Under the pieces are notes generated by a model. That model searched no databases and was not told the DNA's origin. It worked only from the letters and a program-made list of their open reading frames with translations. Made by a program: the position numbers and the translations under genes. Below are positions 27,361-40,218 of a stretch of DNA of 64,000 nt, piece by piece. Numbering within the stretch: the first letter of the stretch is position 1; each line of letters begins with the position of its first letter. Source of the DNA: Acanthochromis polyacanthus. Lineage: Eukaryota; Chordata; Actinopteri; Pomacentridae. Location of the stretch: positions 19,068,984-19,132,983 of the forward strand of contig NC_067127.1 of assembly GCF_021347895.1 (NCBI RefSeq), given 5' to 3'.

Positions 27361-30300
27361 AGGGCACATGATGAGCATCAAATTGGTCTTTCTGTTGGAA
27401 AATAGCATATTTGTGGCAAAAGCCATGTTTGAATGTGACCTTTTTTGCAAGCATTAGAATGAGGTTTTAAATATATTCATAATTGAAAACTATTTGCAAA
27501 CAGATGGAAAGGCTTAGAGTGCACAGCGTTGTTATCAGAATCAATTCATATTTAAGGAATTAACCATCAGGTGTGCCATTACCATATGTGGATTGAGCTC
27601 GTTTGACACAGAATCGATGGTCCTAATGGAGCTGAACTGGATATTCTGAGACACTTAATGTTCCACATGTTCATCGGTTAAGACTTTGGTTTTTCCCTGA
27701 ACTTTTAAATATATTGATTAGCTGTTTTAACAGGTAGCTTGTGTGTGTAAGTAGAGCAGCCATGACATGAATTAATACTTCTCTTCAGGTGAATGTGGCT
27801 GTGTGGGAGCAGCAAGGCAGCTTTAGTGAATCACATACCTCGGCTTGCTTGAATAGAAATGTCTTGCACACCTCAGTGCCTAAAAACTCCAATAAATAAG
27901 AAGCCTGCTAAAACCAGTCGTTGTAATATCAAGAATTTGCGGTACAGTACCAGCTGTGTACATCACAAAAGGTCATGAGCCTCAAATTGCCAATCAGAGA
28001 TGTCAGCTCTGCTTAATGTCATCGGAGTAACCTTTTGTGGTTGATGTGACACAAAAATTAGACAATATTTCAGCATTTCTCCATCATAGACCTTGACCTT
28101 TGTTGTCACATTGACAATTGTAACAATTATCAATATGTCATCACCTCACAGAAGCACGAGGACTAATATCAATTGAAAGACATATTCTTTCTTACAGCTT
28201 AGAAAACAATGAACCGCTGCTACAAACAAACCACAATTGGCGAAGAATACGCTAAAACATCTCTGGTCAAAACATCTGGAAGAGTCTATGTGAAGACGGA
28301 GTGTGTGGAGATTACACAGGGTAAAAGTGGTGTGTCCTGGAGAAGAACAACAACAACAGGGATGCTGAAAGCACAGCAGTGTGTCTGACCTGAGGGAGGA
28401 ATGATTCCTGGGAATCCAATGACCGGATGCTCAGCAGACACTAGCGACTCCAAGTAGCAGGAGCTGTTTAGTGGTGTCATGTTTCTGGCATAAGACAAAC
28501 ACAAAAACAGACATTAAACATGAATGTTATTTTAATTTGGAGCTTGAAATACCTCCTGCTGTAGGTGGAGAATTGTGTACTTACAAGCAGTGCAGCAGTA
28601 GTGATTATATTTCTGATCACCAATGCTACACTTGTGCTTATGTCTGTGATGGCAGACAATGCAGCTGTCATCTAACCTGACAAGTCATCTGTGGTGTAAT
28701 CTGTGAAATGTTTCATTGCAGGTTGGAGGACTCTTTCCTGGCCTTCAGCACAGTGACAACAAAGGTCATCTATTTGGGCATTTATTTCCCAAAGATGGAG
28801 GGCTGTTATCTTTTCTTTCATGACCTTCCTGACATTATGCTGCCAAAGAAACATTTAGGGCAATATTCCACCTTTCTTGCATCAATTTTACAGCAATTGC
28901 AGCGTAATTATGCACCTGCAACTTTGGTGAAATGTCAATCTGTCTGTCATACTGCACAAACAAAAATCATTTAAAAATCCATAAACGTGCACTCTATTCA
29001 GCAACAGAAGAGCAAAAAAAAGCTTCGACTAAACTGCTGTTTTCTAATTTTAATAAACTGATTAAAGATACAGTTTTAATGTAAATATTAGGTACGCATC
29101 ATGATATTGGTATCATCATTGGTAGCTGATAAATGCTTTGAAATAATATACGATCATAACCACTGACAGGCAGATAATGACTGCAAGGGTAAGGACTTGA
29201 AGTTTTGTTTGAAAATGGTACATAAAAAATACAAATATGGACTGTTTTAGTTGATTTCTTATTTTGCCCAGTGAGTTTGTACAATTGAAAACATTGTGTT
29301 TTATGTCTGCACCTACCAGAGGGCCATGCCAATAGGACTAGGCATTATAATATAATTATTATTAATATCTATAATAATACATAATTCCACTAAAGGAGAG
29401 ACTTGATGTTCTCGGCAGTTAGTTGGAAAGGTATGTGCACATATTGTTATCTGCCAAACTGAACCGCAAAGTCACATAGCAGCAAAACTTGTACATCTTG
29501 CTTCCTTAATAAATGTCATTTACTCAAATCAGATGATACAGCTACATTTTTGCATCACTTTAAGCAAAGCAAACACAATTTTACAGTGTAGAAATCATGA
29601 TCACTGCTATTTAAAAACAATTAGATACCTTTTAAATTGTTACTAAATTCATAAACGATCAAGTTGAACTGCTAGTCATGAACATATTCATCTTCAGTAT
29701 CTGTGCTGTATCACATATGCAGAACGTATTTACAGTAAATCAGTTTGAAGTTTCACTACCAGATTTCAGTGATTTTTGGCATAGATTTTGTGTAATGGTG
29801 CAAATCCACATTCACTACAGTGACAAAAACTTGGAATTTTAAAGCACTTAACCTGTTGGCACATATACTTCACACACATTTCATACAAAAGTCAACATAT
29901 TTAACATGTAGCTAGAGGTTTTTTTTTTTAACTATCATTATTATTTCAATAAATGACAATCAATTAATATTAGATGAGACATACACAAATTAAATCTGAA
30001 AAATCTTGAAAAAAATTTGAGCCAGTGTAGACTGAGCAATTACATGATAGGATTTAGTTCTACTTTAAGATCCACATTCACATATTACAAATAAACATTT
30101 TCTACACTCAAAATTGCACAGGCTTTCTAAATATGTTCTACTTTTAGATATTGACTTTTTAAAATCATATTATATCATGGTTTCTCCTCATTTTGTGAAT
30201 ACTGAAAACAACTAACATTTAAATCCACTTGTTTTCACTTCATGCATTCATGTAAACTTAGAGGCCATTACTGCAGTCCTGTGCTTTAACTAACGTACTT

Positions 30301-32142
30301 ACAGGAATTTTAAAAGTTTCATCTTGATACGCGTCTTTGTTCACAAGCCTGACTTTACTACATTGTGTTAAATGTTTATATGTGTGTAGAAGAAAATGTT
30401 AATTTGAGACTTAATATAGGCAAATTGCTATAGAAGTGTGCAGACTGAGTAGCTGTGTGGGATGTTTATCCTTGTAGAAACTGGTAATAAGATGATTGCA
30501 TTCTGCTCCAAGCTTTGAAGACTGGTAAACGTAATGATACAACCCACTCATTTTTTTTTCTGTAGAGCCAAAGTAATACTCCTTTTTATTTGTGTTTTTG
30601 AATGTGCTTTCTGTGCAAATGCAGCATTTTTTTACATGTAAATGTATCATTGTTAAGTGACTGTTAAGATTTTGGCAATGCAAATGTGGGTTCACTATAC
30701 ATTTTACCTTCCTAGACAAATGGCAATTTGCAGAGACTCTTTACATATTACTTTAAAGCTTTCCCCTGTACAGTGCAGTTGCATTTTTCATTTGACTGAA
30801 AGTTTCAGCACATGGATTAAGAAATATATATAGAGATTTTTACATTTTCGACTGATAAAACTGCATTGACACAAAGTGTAAATGAACAACATACTTATCC
30901 CAGCGTTTTCCTCTTTAAATATCCGACAGGCTGCGCTGTAGTAAAACTGGACCAACAACATCTATGCACGCCAGGAGAAACACAATGTAATGCATGCACC
31001 ATGTGCTACAAAACCACCAATTTCTTTTGGACATTTGCAAACCCTCTACATGGATTATACAACGATATAAGGAGTTTGAAACGGCCTAACCTCTGTTCTG
31101 CCATTCCCAATTCATTCAGAGCTGACAGTTTTCCTTTTCTCTGTGAACATGCTCTTATCATTAGCATGCCTCTGAACTTTGCCTCACAATGTCTCTTCTG
31201 AACAGTTCTGATGAATTATTTCATCCTGTACCGGGCTGACTGCAGGGCATACACATGTAGGTGCTTCCTCTGGCCTGGGTAGAGTCTTTCCATACTGCTG
31301 CAGGATGGACACCTGTTCTCCTGACCTGCTAAACGTGACCCCAGAGTGTGCTGCTGACATTAAGCTGTGCATGTTAGAATTAAGAGGCCTGTAAGGGTAC
31401 AGTGAAGCCACTATCTGGATTTCTTACTTGGCTTGTATTTTATGTATCATTAAAAGTGCACTATAGAAGACTTTGAACATAAATATAACATTAAAATGGT
31501 AGAAAACAACTATCCGCAATATTACGAAAGCAATAAGAAGTAAGAAGCTCTGCTTATATTTGAACACATTTTCAACACTGCAACATTTTTGGTCTCTTTC
31601 TTAATCAATCTATGTGGGCTTAGCATATGTATGCATGTTATAAATGGCAAAATAAAAAATGAAAGACATGAGTTGTAATATGTCGCAAATTATTTGTTGA
31701 ACTTAATTGTAAAAATGCATTCCTTATTTAAAATACGTAATGCTCAGTGTGCTACAGTCAACAAACAGACAATCTGGAAAACATCACATATGGAGAAACA
31801 ATTAGAAACTACACATGTAGATGAAGAGTTTAGGCAGTAACTCAAAAACACCTATACAGTGATGTGTTTTAAGATGAAATGCATCAAATATGTAAAGGTG
31901 CAAAGCAAGCGTGTCCTTGAGAAGGTGGTTACACACAGATTCAGCTCCTAGACATGATCATGCCTACACTGGATCAGTCGAATCAACCTGAAATGCAGGT
32001 TTTTCAGGTAAACTAAAAAGCAACCATGTGTAAATGAGCTATTCAACTATTGATACAAACTTCAATTGGCTCCTCAAATTTCTCACTTAGTATGTAGACA
32101 TGTAAGATCAATTTAAGATAAATTCTACAGAAATAGAAATGA
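27361..32142. other. Non-coding desert, part 7
   Basis: AT-rich, becoming more so from 28.9 kb. No coding frames of recognisable type and no identified repeat family before the LINE fragment at 32.1 kb. Confidence 0.55.
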
Positions 32143-32525
32143 ATCTAATCCATGCATCCATTTTCCACCATTTCTCAACCAGGCCTGGGTTGTGGTGACA
32201 GCAAGCTAAGCAAAGAGCATTCGTTTTACTCTGACACTTTTTCCAGCTGTTTCTTCTGTAGAGCATCCCAAGGTGCCTCCAGAGAAGATGAGATATGAAG
32301 TCCGTCCAACTGGGACTGCTGCAGGTTTCCTCCCTATTGGACATGCTTGAAATATCTTCACAGGGACACATCCAGGAGACCAGATGCAGGAACCACCCCG
32401 TCAAATCAAGCTCGTCTTGACTGTTTTTCTGGTATCTCAATCTTTAAATCAATATCTGGAACTCATGACCATAGGTGAGGGTTAGAAAGTACTGTAGATC
32501 TACTGGTTAATGTTTTCGACTAAGA
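32143..32525 (-). repeat. Non-LTR retrotransposon (LINE) 3' fragment, internally deleted
   Basis: On the minus strand the stretch reads as the decayed end of a LINE reverse-transcriptase ORF: a segment with FLHLVSWMCPCEDISSMSN, then NREETC, then RHLGMLYRRNSWKKC, followed by a tail ending near ATGGATGCATGGAT. I recognise the plus-strand order (GACATGC...CAGGAGACCAGATGC... and, separately, CATGACCATAGGTGAGGGT) as parts of a very common teleost LINE. The sequence between these parts, normally some 150 bases or more, is missing. The exact family (Rex/L2/RTE type) is not something I can settle by eye. Confidence 0.65.
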
Positions 32526-33116
32526 GTCCAGAACTGCATTATTGGTGCATCTCAAGCTCCATCTTAGCCTCACTGTGTAACAGGATACTGCTACAACTAC
32601 TCTACTTTCTTCACTTCACTGCCTTTAACAGTCTGGTCTCCAGCAGACACTTATATCAGAAATGAAGGTTCTGACCCTCATTTGAATCACACACAAGCAC
32701 TCAGAAAAACTACTTCACCAGCAAGAAACAAAAATACTGTCTGGAGGTCAGCAAGCTGGACATGAAAAAGTCACAAACAGAGCTGGGGAGCTTTGCTGCT
32801 GGCACAGCAATTGTTTCAGTTACATAAGTGCAGAATGGACTGGCTTCCACAAGACGTCCTGACAGACACTGTCCTGTTCTGCAAAGGCAGAAAAGCATTT
32901 TTTGTTTCATCTTCTGTAAATGGTTTTGTATGGTTAAAGACCTCAGATCACAGAGAGCTGAGGACATAGCATGTTTGACGTTCAGGACATAATACACAAA
33001 AGTAAATCTCCTTAAGTATTTGGACAATGACTTAACCTTTGTAATTTTACCTCTGTCCACCACCAAATTTGATTCGAAATGAAGCAATCAAGATTAGCTC
33101 AAGTGTGGACTTTGAA

Positions 33117-33160
33117 TAGAATAAAATCACTTTATTCATCCCCGAAGGGAAATTCAGCAG
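33117..33160. repeat. Short nested repeat insert inside the Tc1 left inverted repeat
   Basis: About 40 bases with the motif CTTTATTCATCCCCGAAGGG, a sequence that recurs as a short interspersed piece in teleost genomes. It interrupts the Tc1 left inverted repeat between its ACTTTGA and AATTCAG...TTAACAAAAATATTG parts; the right arm has no equivalent. It therefore arrived after the Tc1 copy. Family not assigned. Confidence 0.55.
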
Positions 33161-33407
33161 GGGCTTAACAAAAATATTGAATTAACTGTTCAGAAATTAA
33201 GGCCTTTTTTGCATTCTCCAACCATTTTCACAGAATTTAAAAATAGATAGACAAGTCACTGAAAAGCAATTTAATGGCCAGTTTTGGCCTGTTTTCTTGT
33301 TACGTCATGACAAATTAAGGACATAAAAGGATGGGATTTGAATCCAAGTGTTAAATTTGAATTTGATACCAAAGTTTCCATGAACATATGCTCATCATCG
33401 ATTCCAT

Positions 33408-34389
33408 ATGCAGTCAAGAGAGGTGTTGATGCAAGTGAAAGAGGCCATCATTGGAATAATGAAAATACAAAACAGACCTATCCGGGAGACAGCAGAAACT
33501 TCAGGAGTGACCAAATCAGCAATTTGGTGTATTCTTAAAAAGAAGGAATGCACTGGTGAGCTCACGAGCACCAAAACGCATGGAAGACCATGAAAGACAA
33601 CTAAAGTGGATGATGGCAGAATTCTGTGCTCGCTAAAGAAAAAACCTCTTCACAATATCGAGTCAACATGAGAACACTCTCAAGGAGGTCGGCTCATCAC
33701 TGTCAAAGTCTACAAACAGGAGAAGCCATGATGAACTTAAATACAGACCATTTATTTCCAGCTGCAAACAAGAACAGAATGGTCAGATTCTGCAGGCTTT
33801 GCTAGAAAATATTTTTTAAAAGCCTGCAAAGTTCTGGAAGAAGATTCTTTGATAAAACCAAGACAAACTTGCATCAGAACGATGGCAGGAAAAGAGAATG
33901 AAGAAGGAAAGAAAACTTTTGATCCAAAGCAGACCACATCATCTATCAAACATGGTGGAGGCAGTATTGTGGCATGGGCACACATGACTGCCAATAGAAC
34001 TGGGTCATTGGTGTTTACTGATGATGTGACTGCTAACAGAAGTGCAGGATGAATTCTGAAGTGTATAGAGGTTTCTGTTCAGATTTAGTCAAATGCTAGA
34101 AAGCAAATGGGAAGGTGCTTCACAATACAGATGGATAATGACCAAAAACATACTGAAAGCAACTGAACAGCTTCTTAAGGTGAAGGAATGGACAACTCAG
34201 GCACCTGACCTCAACTAATCTGAGCTTTACATTTACTCAACAAAACTGAGAGAAGAAAGACCAACAAACAAGCAGCAACAGAAGGCGGCTGCAGTAAAGG
34301 CCCAGCAAAGCATCTCAAGGGAGGAAGCTCAGCATTTTGTGATGTCCATGGACTCCAGATTTCAGTCAGTCCATGAATGCAAATGATTT
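33408..34389 (+). pseudogene. Tc1-like transposase pseudogene
   Basis: The first block (33408-33590) is an open N-terminal helix-turn-helix region (IRETAETSGVTKSAIWCILKKK) ending in GRP, after which an in-frame TGA interrupts. The frame continues through KTTKVDDGRIL and is then broken by further stops and shifts near 33660-33730. Remains of the catalytic domain follow: a degraded first-Asp motif (DKTK near 33851, usually DETK), SSIKHGGGSIVAW near 33940-33975, MDNDQKHT near 34130 (second Asp) and PDLN near 34206, followed by a stop where the third acidic motif should be. The C terminus (SREEAQHFVMSMDSRF) is still readable. At least four lesions make it non-functional. Confidence 0.85.
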
Positions 34390-34592
34390 GTGTCCAAGCA
34401 ATAAAAATAATCCTTACATTTATAGTTTTTGCAATTACTTTAGATCCTGGTGCAATGTTTCTAAATTAAAGCTGAAAGTGTACACTTCAATCACACCTTG
34501 ATTATGTCATTTCAAATACATTATGGTGGTGAGCAGAGGCAAATATACAAACATAATGTTAACATTATAAATATTTATAGACCCTACTGCAT

Positions 34593-37532
34593 AAACATGT
34601 GTTGGAATATGATGAGACATTCAAATAATAACAAAAAGTTCATTATAGCAGCAGCTTTAAATTTCACTATTTCCTGTCTACATGTTCCAACTCTTCATTT
34701 GTTTTTTCTTTTGAAATGAGTCAGAAAACAACAAGCACACAGACTGTACCAGTGATGAGTGGGTCTTGTAGCTTTTCTTGATGTCAGTTTCACTACCACT
34801 TTCTAAGGTTATGAGGGAGAAATCAAAACCTTTAGGGAGTCACCGGCCTGACATGTTGCCCCAGCTTAGCAGCCCTTTTTAGCTCTGCTCGTCATGCTGC
34901 CGTCGCACATCTGCACCTATATATCAAAGCCATGCACAAAAACATTCCTGAGTGCAAAGCAGAGGTGATTTGTGTGCCTTGCTCCTTCTTTTTTGATTAA
35001 AATTCATCTGTGATCTAACTGTTCTCTCGGCTAAAAGCTATACCTTCTAAATCAGTCATCCGTCCAGAACTTAGACCTGCACCACATTAAGACCAGCACT
35101 GACATCACAACTGTTTCCCCTCTCCCCGCCGTGCCTCATGCCTCTTTCATATATTTTCTCTTGTCCTCAACAGATGGACAACCTTGCAGCCAGAGATTTT
35201 TTAAGTGTTTAATAAATGTAATACAACTTATATAGTGTTGAAGAAAGGAGCCTAAACCAGAACCATGTGCAGAGGGTGGATGGCGGCCGTTAGGGGCCGC
35301 GGCTAATGTGGTTCAACATGTGGACCCGGCCACGCAGGAAGGTTCACTTAAATGCTGGACAGTTTATGACCTTCAGCGCTGCTCCCTCAAAACGTAGACA
35401 GTGTCCTTACATTACTGCTCTCTAATTTATAGCGTGATATTTTTTTTAAATGCACCAATGTATCCTCTACGCGAGGAGAGTAATAAAAGGATACAGGTGA
35501 TGTTGGAATGCAGTGTCTTTCATGTTTTTATCTCACAGAGTAAGTACTGCGGTATTATGTTCCTACAGAGGGTAATATATGAAAGTGTTTGACTTATTGT
35601 CAAATTAGGCAAGAGTGTCGTGACCCTGGTTGTGTATCTGCATGCCTCTGGTCGTTATTTCATTCAGCTCAACCTGACACTGCTAACCACAACAGATAAT
35701 AAAATATTCCCGAAAAGGAATGCGAGCAGTGATGGGACTGGATAAATCATAAACGCTTGCAAGTGCACCAGCAGCTGTGCAGTGTGAATACTCAAACTAA
35801 AGCCTCTCAGATCTTATCTTCAGCTGTAAACAAAATTCAGTGGACTCCTAATGGTCTTTAGGGTTTTGTTTGTCTTCAAAATTCACCCACAATAGCTGCC
35901 ATTCACTTAAGAAAAATCAAACAAGCCAATCCAACCTTCAAGAAGCTTTTTTGCAACTATATTTGGCCCCTTAGAACATCAGTCATTGCAAACTCATGCT
36001 GAGTCACATTTTGCACAGACCCACTTAATCTATGAGTGGGTCATTTGGATAAATGCTTCTGTCGCAGTGAATGCAGTTTCAAATGGCAGGATCAATACCT
36101 GTCATGGCAAGTGGGGAAAAATTATAGAAAAACTGTTTATGTATAAAATAGTGGTTGCTAAGAAGCTTCCTAGCTGAGTGAAATGACCAGGATGGAAGCT
36201 TTGATTAAATTTCCCAAATGTTAAGGAAAGGTGTTTCAATGCTTCCTTTCTTAAGTACAGGAAGATAAGGCCGCCTCGGTCTAGGCAACAAAACCAAAGC
36301 AATACCGACGATAGACACTTTATCAGTAGCAATAAACACATTTATCAATTGAATATTTGATAATTTGACTTAAATGCATCTGATGCAAAATACAATGAAA
36401 GCACATACTGAAAACACAACATTAAAGTCCCAGTCTGCTCCCTCTCTGGCTCATAGACTACATCATATCCCTTGAAGATGGATGCCTTTCACCTTTCATT
36501 GCGTGCAGGACTCCTGAGGTACGCTTGTCTACGACTACTTGGTCTTTTTGGTGCTTTCTGCATTTGCTGTTGCGAACCAGGCTTCACAGTGTGAAAACAC
36601 CGAAAACCAAGCATCTCCATCTAAGCAACACAGTCCTGACATCCTGACTCAAGGGCTGATGGACTTCTCAATGGAATGTGCATGGAGGTCCCTGTCTGGT
36701 GATAAAACCCGCATGAAGCCACTCTGAGCCTTAACCTCAGCACATTGTGGCAGCTTCACCCTGATCACCCATTGAGTGCCACTGATTTATTTGCTTAATG
36801 TGTACTAAGGTCACTCCATTGTCCCTATTAATCTAAATGTATTGATTTGTGTTTTTATTATTGCTTGAATGTTAAAAGTATTACCTCTGTGCCTTGATAA
36901 ATAAACTGAAGTGGCTGAATTCAAATACGTAAATAAATGTTGAATAATTATTTATAAAAAATTACATTTTAAAAAAAATATTGTAATTCACTTTTCGGCT
37001 ATATATCGGAAAACCCTAACTGCATCCCACAAATCCTTGCACAAACGATGCACCAAGTGCAATGGTATTCTATTAACATTGTGGTTATGTTTTCCTTTGT
37101 ACTCATGAATTCTCATTCACATCCTATATGATGTCATGTCACAATGTTTTCCATTAAGGTCAAGGAAAAACAAACTGGATTTATTGTTTTTAACTATTTA
37201 ACAACAGCCAATATCTGCTGTTGTTAAATCAAGTGAATTACTATATATATTCTTTAGATAAAAACTTGTCCTGCTGACTGCTTCACAACACCGTCAACAA
37301 CTGACTACAAGCAAATAGAGATGAATTTGATTTTACTCGTTTACACAGATGCAAAAAAATATACAGAGACGACAAAAAATGTGTTTAAGAGCCGAGGTCC
37401 TCTCAAAAAGGGCTTGATCAGGCCACTCTGACACATAGTGTATTTAGCTGCATTCACAGTATGGTGTGTACGGTCGGAAAATTTTCATCTTGGAGTTTCT
37501 ATTATTTTATTACTAAATTCTAATTTATAAAA
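34593..37532. other. Non-coding interval between Tc1 and SINE
   Basis: Mostly AT-rich. A short GC-rich patch at 35270-35400 (GGCGGCCGTTAGGGGCCGCGGCTAATG) stands out and may be regulatory. No coding content seen. Confidence 0.5.
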
Positions 37533-37800
37533 GGGGCTGCTCAGTGGTGTAGTGGTTAGCTACAGAGTTAGCACTCCAGCTTCCTCCCACAGTCCAAAAA
37601 TATGCTGAGGTTAATTGGTTACTCTAAATTGCCCGTAGGTGTGAATGTGAGTGTGATTGTTTGTCTGTATATGTAGCCCTGCAACAGACTGGCAACCAGG
37701 GTGTCCCCTGCCTTCACCCGAGTCAGATGGGATAGGCTCCAGCACCCCCTGCGACCCTAGTGAGGATAAAGTGGTGTATAGAGAATGGATGGATGGATAA
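37533..37800 (+). repeat. tRNA-headed SINE-like repeat, internally deleted
   Basis: Starts with a pol III A-box-like CAGTGGTGTAGTGGTTAGC (37542-37560), then jumps to CTTCCTCCCACAGTCC and continues through TTAATTGGTTACTCTAAATTGCCC, GGGATAGGCTCCAGC and CCCTAGTGAGGATAAA, ending in a (GGAT)n tail. This is the order of a very common teleost repeat. The normal B-box segment (around GGTTCGAATCC) between the A box and the CTTCCTCCC block is missing here, so this copy could not be transcribed by pol III. Confidence 0.8.
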
Positions 37801-38729
37801 TTTCTAAACACATCACACACTCCAGGTTGATTTTCGGATGGACGAGTTTGAAATTTTCCCCTACTTAAGTGGAACAGCTATAAAAACAAGAAGCTTTGGA
37901 TCTGATTATTTCCAGTAATCATCATATAGCTGAATAAAGAACAGGAACTAGCTCCAACAGAACACATATAAACCTGATGATGACCTCAAATGTAAAACAT
38001 GCTATATGCATAAATTCATTTAGGGCGAACTATAAAGCAATTTTCGACACTAAAGGTGATATACAGGCTACGACCTACATTTTGTCACATCCTTTCTAGC
38101 TAAGTGACATTGTGCTGTAATATCCACCTAACGTAATAGTTAATGTAAAACATGAGGGTGAGATCTTCAGATGCATTAAACACTAACTGGCTCACATTTT
38201 TGTACAGCCTAATATTTCACTAAGCCTTAGCATTTCATTCAGAGATGTACTCTAGATAAGTGCAATAATCTCAGTTTGATGGATGGCCCAGCCAGAGCCT
38301 CAGGCCAGTGGTGTGTACATACTGCACTGGTTGCGGCAGAACGATAAAACCAACACAGGCAGGTGTGTTTGGTTAAGATGCACTTGTCAAGTGGGCTGAC
38401 AAGCATGTCTGTGTTCATTCAAGTGAACCCCTTATCTGCACCTCCATGTCCCACTCATGAGACAAAAGCACTTCCCATGTTTGTATGATTTACCTCTCAA
38501 GTAAAGTGCACCCTCGAGCGCACGCACGATGTGCATGCACACACATGCACGCACATAACTTAGAAGACAGTGTGTTCCCTAAAACAATTTAACCGCCTCT
38601 CATTACTGCTTACCTGTTTAATAAGCCCTCAACTCGACACTGACAGTGAAGAAAACATCGTTATTTTCTGTTTTCTTTATGCTTTTTTCTTTTTCTCTTA
38701 CTATCTTTTGGTTTTCGACAGGTTTAACG
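37801..38729. other. Non-coding interval upstream of rab11fip2 promoter
   Basis: Unremarkable sequence with a short alternating CA/TG/CG patch at 38515-38556. No exon recognised. Confidence 0.5.
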
Positions 38730-38860
38730 ACACCTTTATAGTTTGTTTTGTAATCGACCGTCGGAGATTGCGCGTGAGACTACCTTTAATTGACACTTGA
38801 ACTTTCACCGCGCGAGCAGGAAGTGACGCCAGACTAGGAAGTAAAGCTGTCATCTCGCCG
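38730..38860 (+). promoter_or_regulatory. rab11fip2: Putative TATA-less rab11fip2 promoter with ETS-type sites
   Basis: Directly upstream of the first-exon candidate lie CAGGAAGTGACG (38817-38828) and a second AGGAAGT (38836-38842), the ETS-type motif common in TATA-less housekeeping promoters; the first is fused to a CRE-like half-site TGACG. CpGs are more frequent here (CGCGCGAG, GTCGG, GCGCGTG) than in the surrounding AT-rich DNA. No TATA box is seen at a sensible distance. Position and motif support only. Confidence 0.5.
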
Positions 38861-39017
38861 ACAGCAGTGAACAGCAATGGAGTGCTACAACAACGGCTGC
38901 TAATGTTAGCTGGCGCCTGAAACCTCAGAAAACACAGAGTGAATGTGTCGGCGGGAGCAGCCTGTGCTGAGCTGAAGCACCGAGTGTCCCTGGAGTGAAG
39001 CTGAACATGACTCCGAG
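38860..39017 (+). other. rab11fip2: rab11fip2 5' non-coding first exon (start approximate)
   Basis: A GC-richer stretch ending at a strong donor (CCGAG|GTAAGC at 39018), followed 1.2 kb later by a strong acceptor at 40219. It contains four upstream ATGs, of which three open tiny closed ORFs (38877-38903, 38903-38920, 38943-38975). The fourth, at 39007, would close just after splicing (AGA TGA). The left edge is a guess because the transcription start cannot be read from sequence. Confidence 0.6.
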
Positions 39018-40218
39018 GTAAGCAGCTGTGTGTGAGGGGCTCTGTGGGCTCAGTAGCAGCTAGCAGCGTCCAGCTAACGCTGTCCTGCAGCCTGACTGAA
39101 GGTAACAGCAGCAACAACTCGTGTAAACCTCATATGTTGCCTAGCAGAGTTTAAAGTTACTTCGCGGCACGATTGCATCTTATCAGTCAGGTTGATAGCA
39201 GATGGTTGCGACAAACCTGTGGAAAGATGTTTCCTTAAAGGACAGTTACACCTTAGTATGATTGAAGTATCTGGTTATGTCAGTTCTTGAGTTAGAGACA
39301 CCCTGTAGAGATGAGTCATCTAAAGACACTTTGAACGATAGAATAGTACAGTTTAATACAACAGCAATAGCAACATTTGCTCACAGGGAACCCAGGGCGT
39401 CCTTTGCTTTCTTGGGTTTCTATGTATACTTTTGTAGGGTCATAACTTTGGGTTAGTCAGGTAGTCTCATCGTTAATTAAATTGTAGAATCTTAGCTTTA
39501 CTAATCAAATTTGCTGAAATAATCTCCATATTTGAAAATACTGTATGGTCTTAGACTTTTTACACATTTTAGTTTGGTGAAGTTGTCTTTTATATTATTT
39601 TTGTAGGGTTTTATCCTTGACGACTACATTAGTTAGGTAAAGTTACACTATAAACATAACATCTAAGATTTTAACCTCGATATTTAACTTGTTTGGTTGA
39701 TTTGTAATGCTAATCTTGGCCCTCAACTGGAAAGCACTTGGACAATGGCTGTTTTTTAAATGAATGTGTCCTATAGAAGTAACAGTGACTTGACCTAAAC
39801 ATTTTACTTGAACAGTTTTTAAAAAAAAAAAAATCCCAGCCAGAAGCTCTATAATCAGTTACAGTGAATTATAAAATAATGTGTTAAATTATGCTACCAT
39901 CATCCCACTGAATGACTCACTAATACAGAGACAATAGACCAGCATCAAAATGTGTCACTGACTGAGATCATCAGCTTCTGTCTAGCATGGACTATATTTA
40001 TAGATATTGTGCAAAATCATATAGCATAATTTGATTTCTGTTTATTCTGTATTTTATGGTATTATAAATCACATGTTGGTCCAAGTGACTGCCATCAAAG
40101 TTGGCTGGAATCATTCGCTGGATTAATATCAGTGCTCCCTTTGCTCCGATATGAGTCATGTTTTGGTTCTGGGAAAGAAACCAATGCTGTTCTGTTTTTT
40201 TTTTTCTTCTTTTTTCAG
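39018..40218 (+). other. rab11fip2: rab11fip2 intron 1 (in the 5' UTR)
   Basis: Begins GTAAGC and ends in a long T-rich tract plus CAG. The body is AT-rich, with an A-run near 39819-39832. I see no exon, repeat family or notable motif cluster inside. Confidence 0.55.

Larger units (their letters stand above)
32996..34592 (+). mobile_element. Tc1/mariner-family transposon, full length but inactive
   Basis: Both ends carry matching long inverted repeats. The left arm (from about 32996) includes AGTATTTGGACAATGAC and CTCTGTCCACCACC. The right arm (to about 34592) includes their complements (GGTGGTGAGCAGAGG, AAATATTTATAGACC). Length of about 1.6 kb is normal for Tc1. The transposase pseudogene lies between them. 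A TA dinucleotide borders the right end (34592-34593 region), as expected for this family, although the left TA is blurred by mutation. The left repeat is interrupted by a short foreign insert (see 33117-33160). Confidence 0.85.

Noticed and set aside
38701..39117. 138-codon minus-strand ORF across the rab11fip2 promoter and first exon
   Set aside because: It is antisense to the promoter and GC-richer first exon, has no recognisable domain, and its Ser/Leu/Thr-rich composition is what random reading of such DNA gives.
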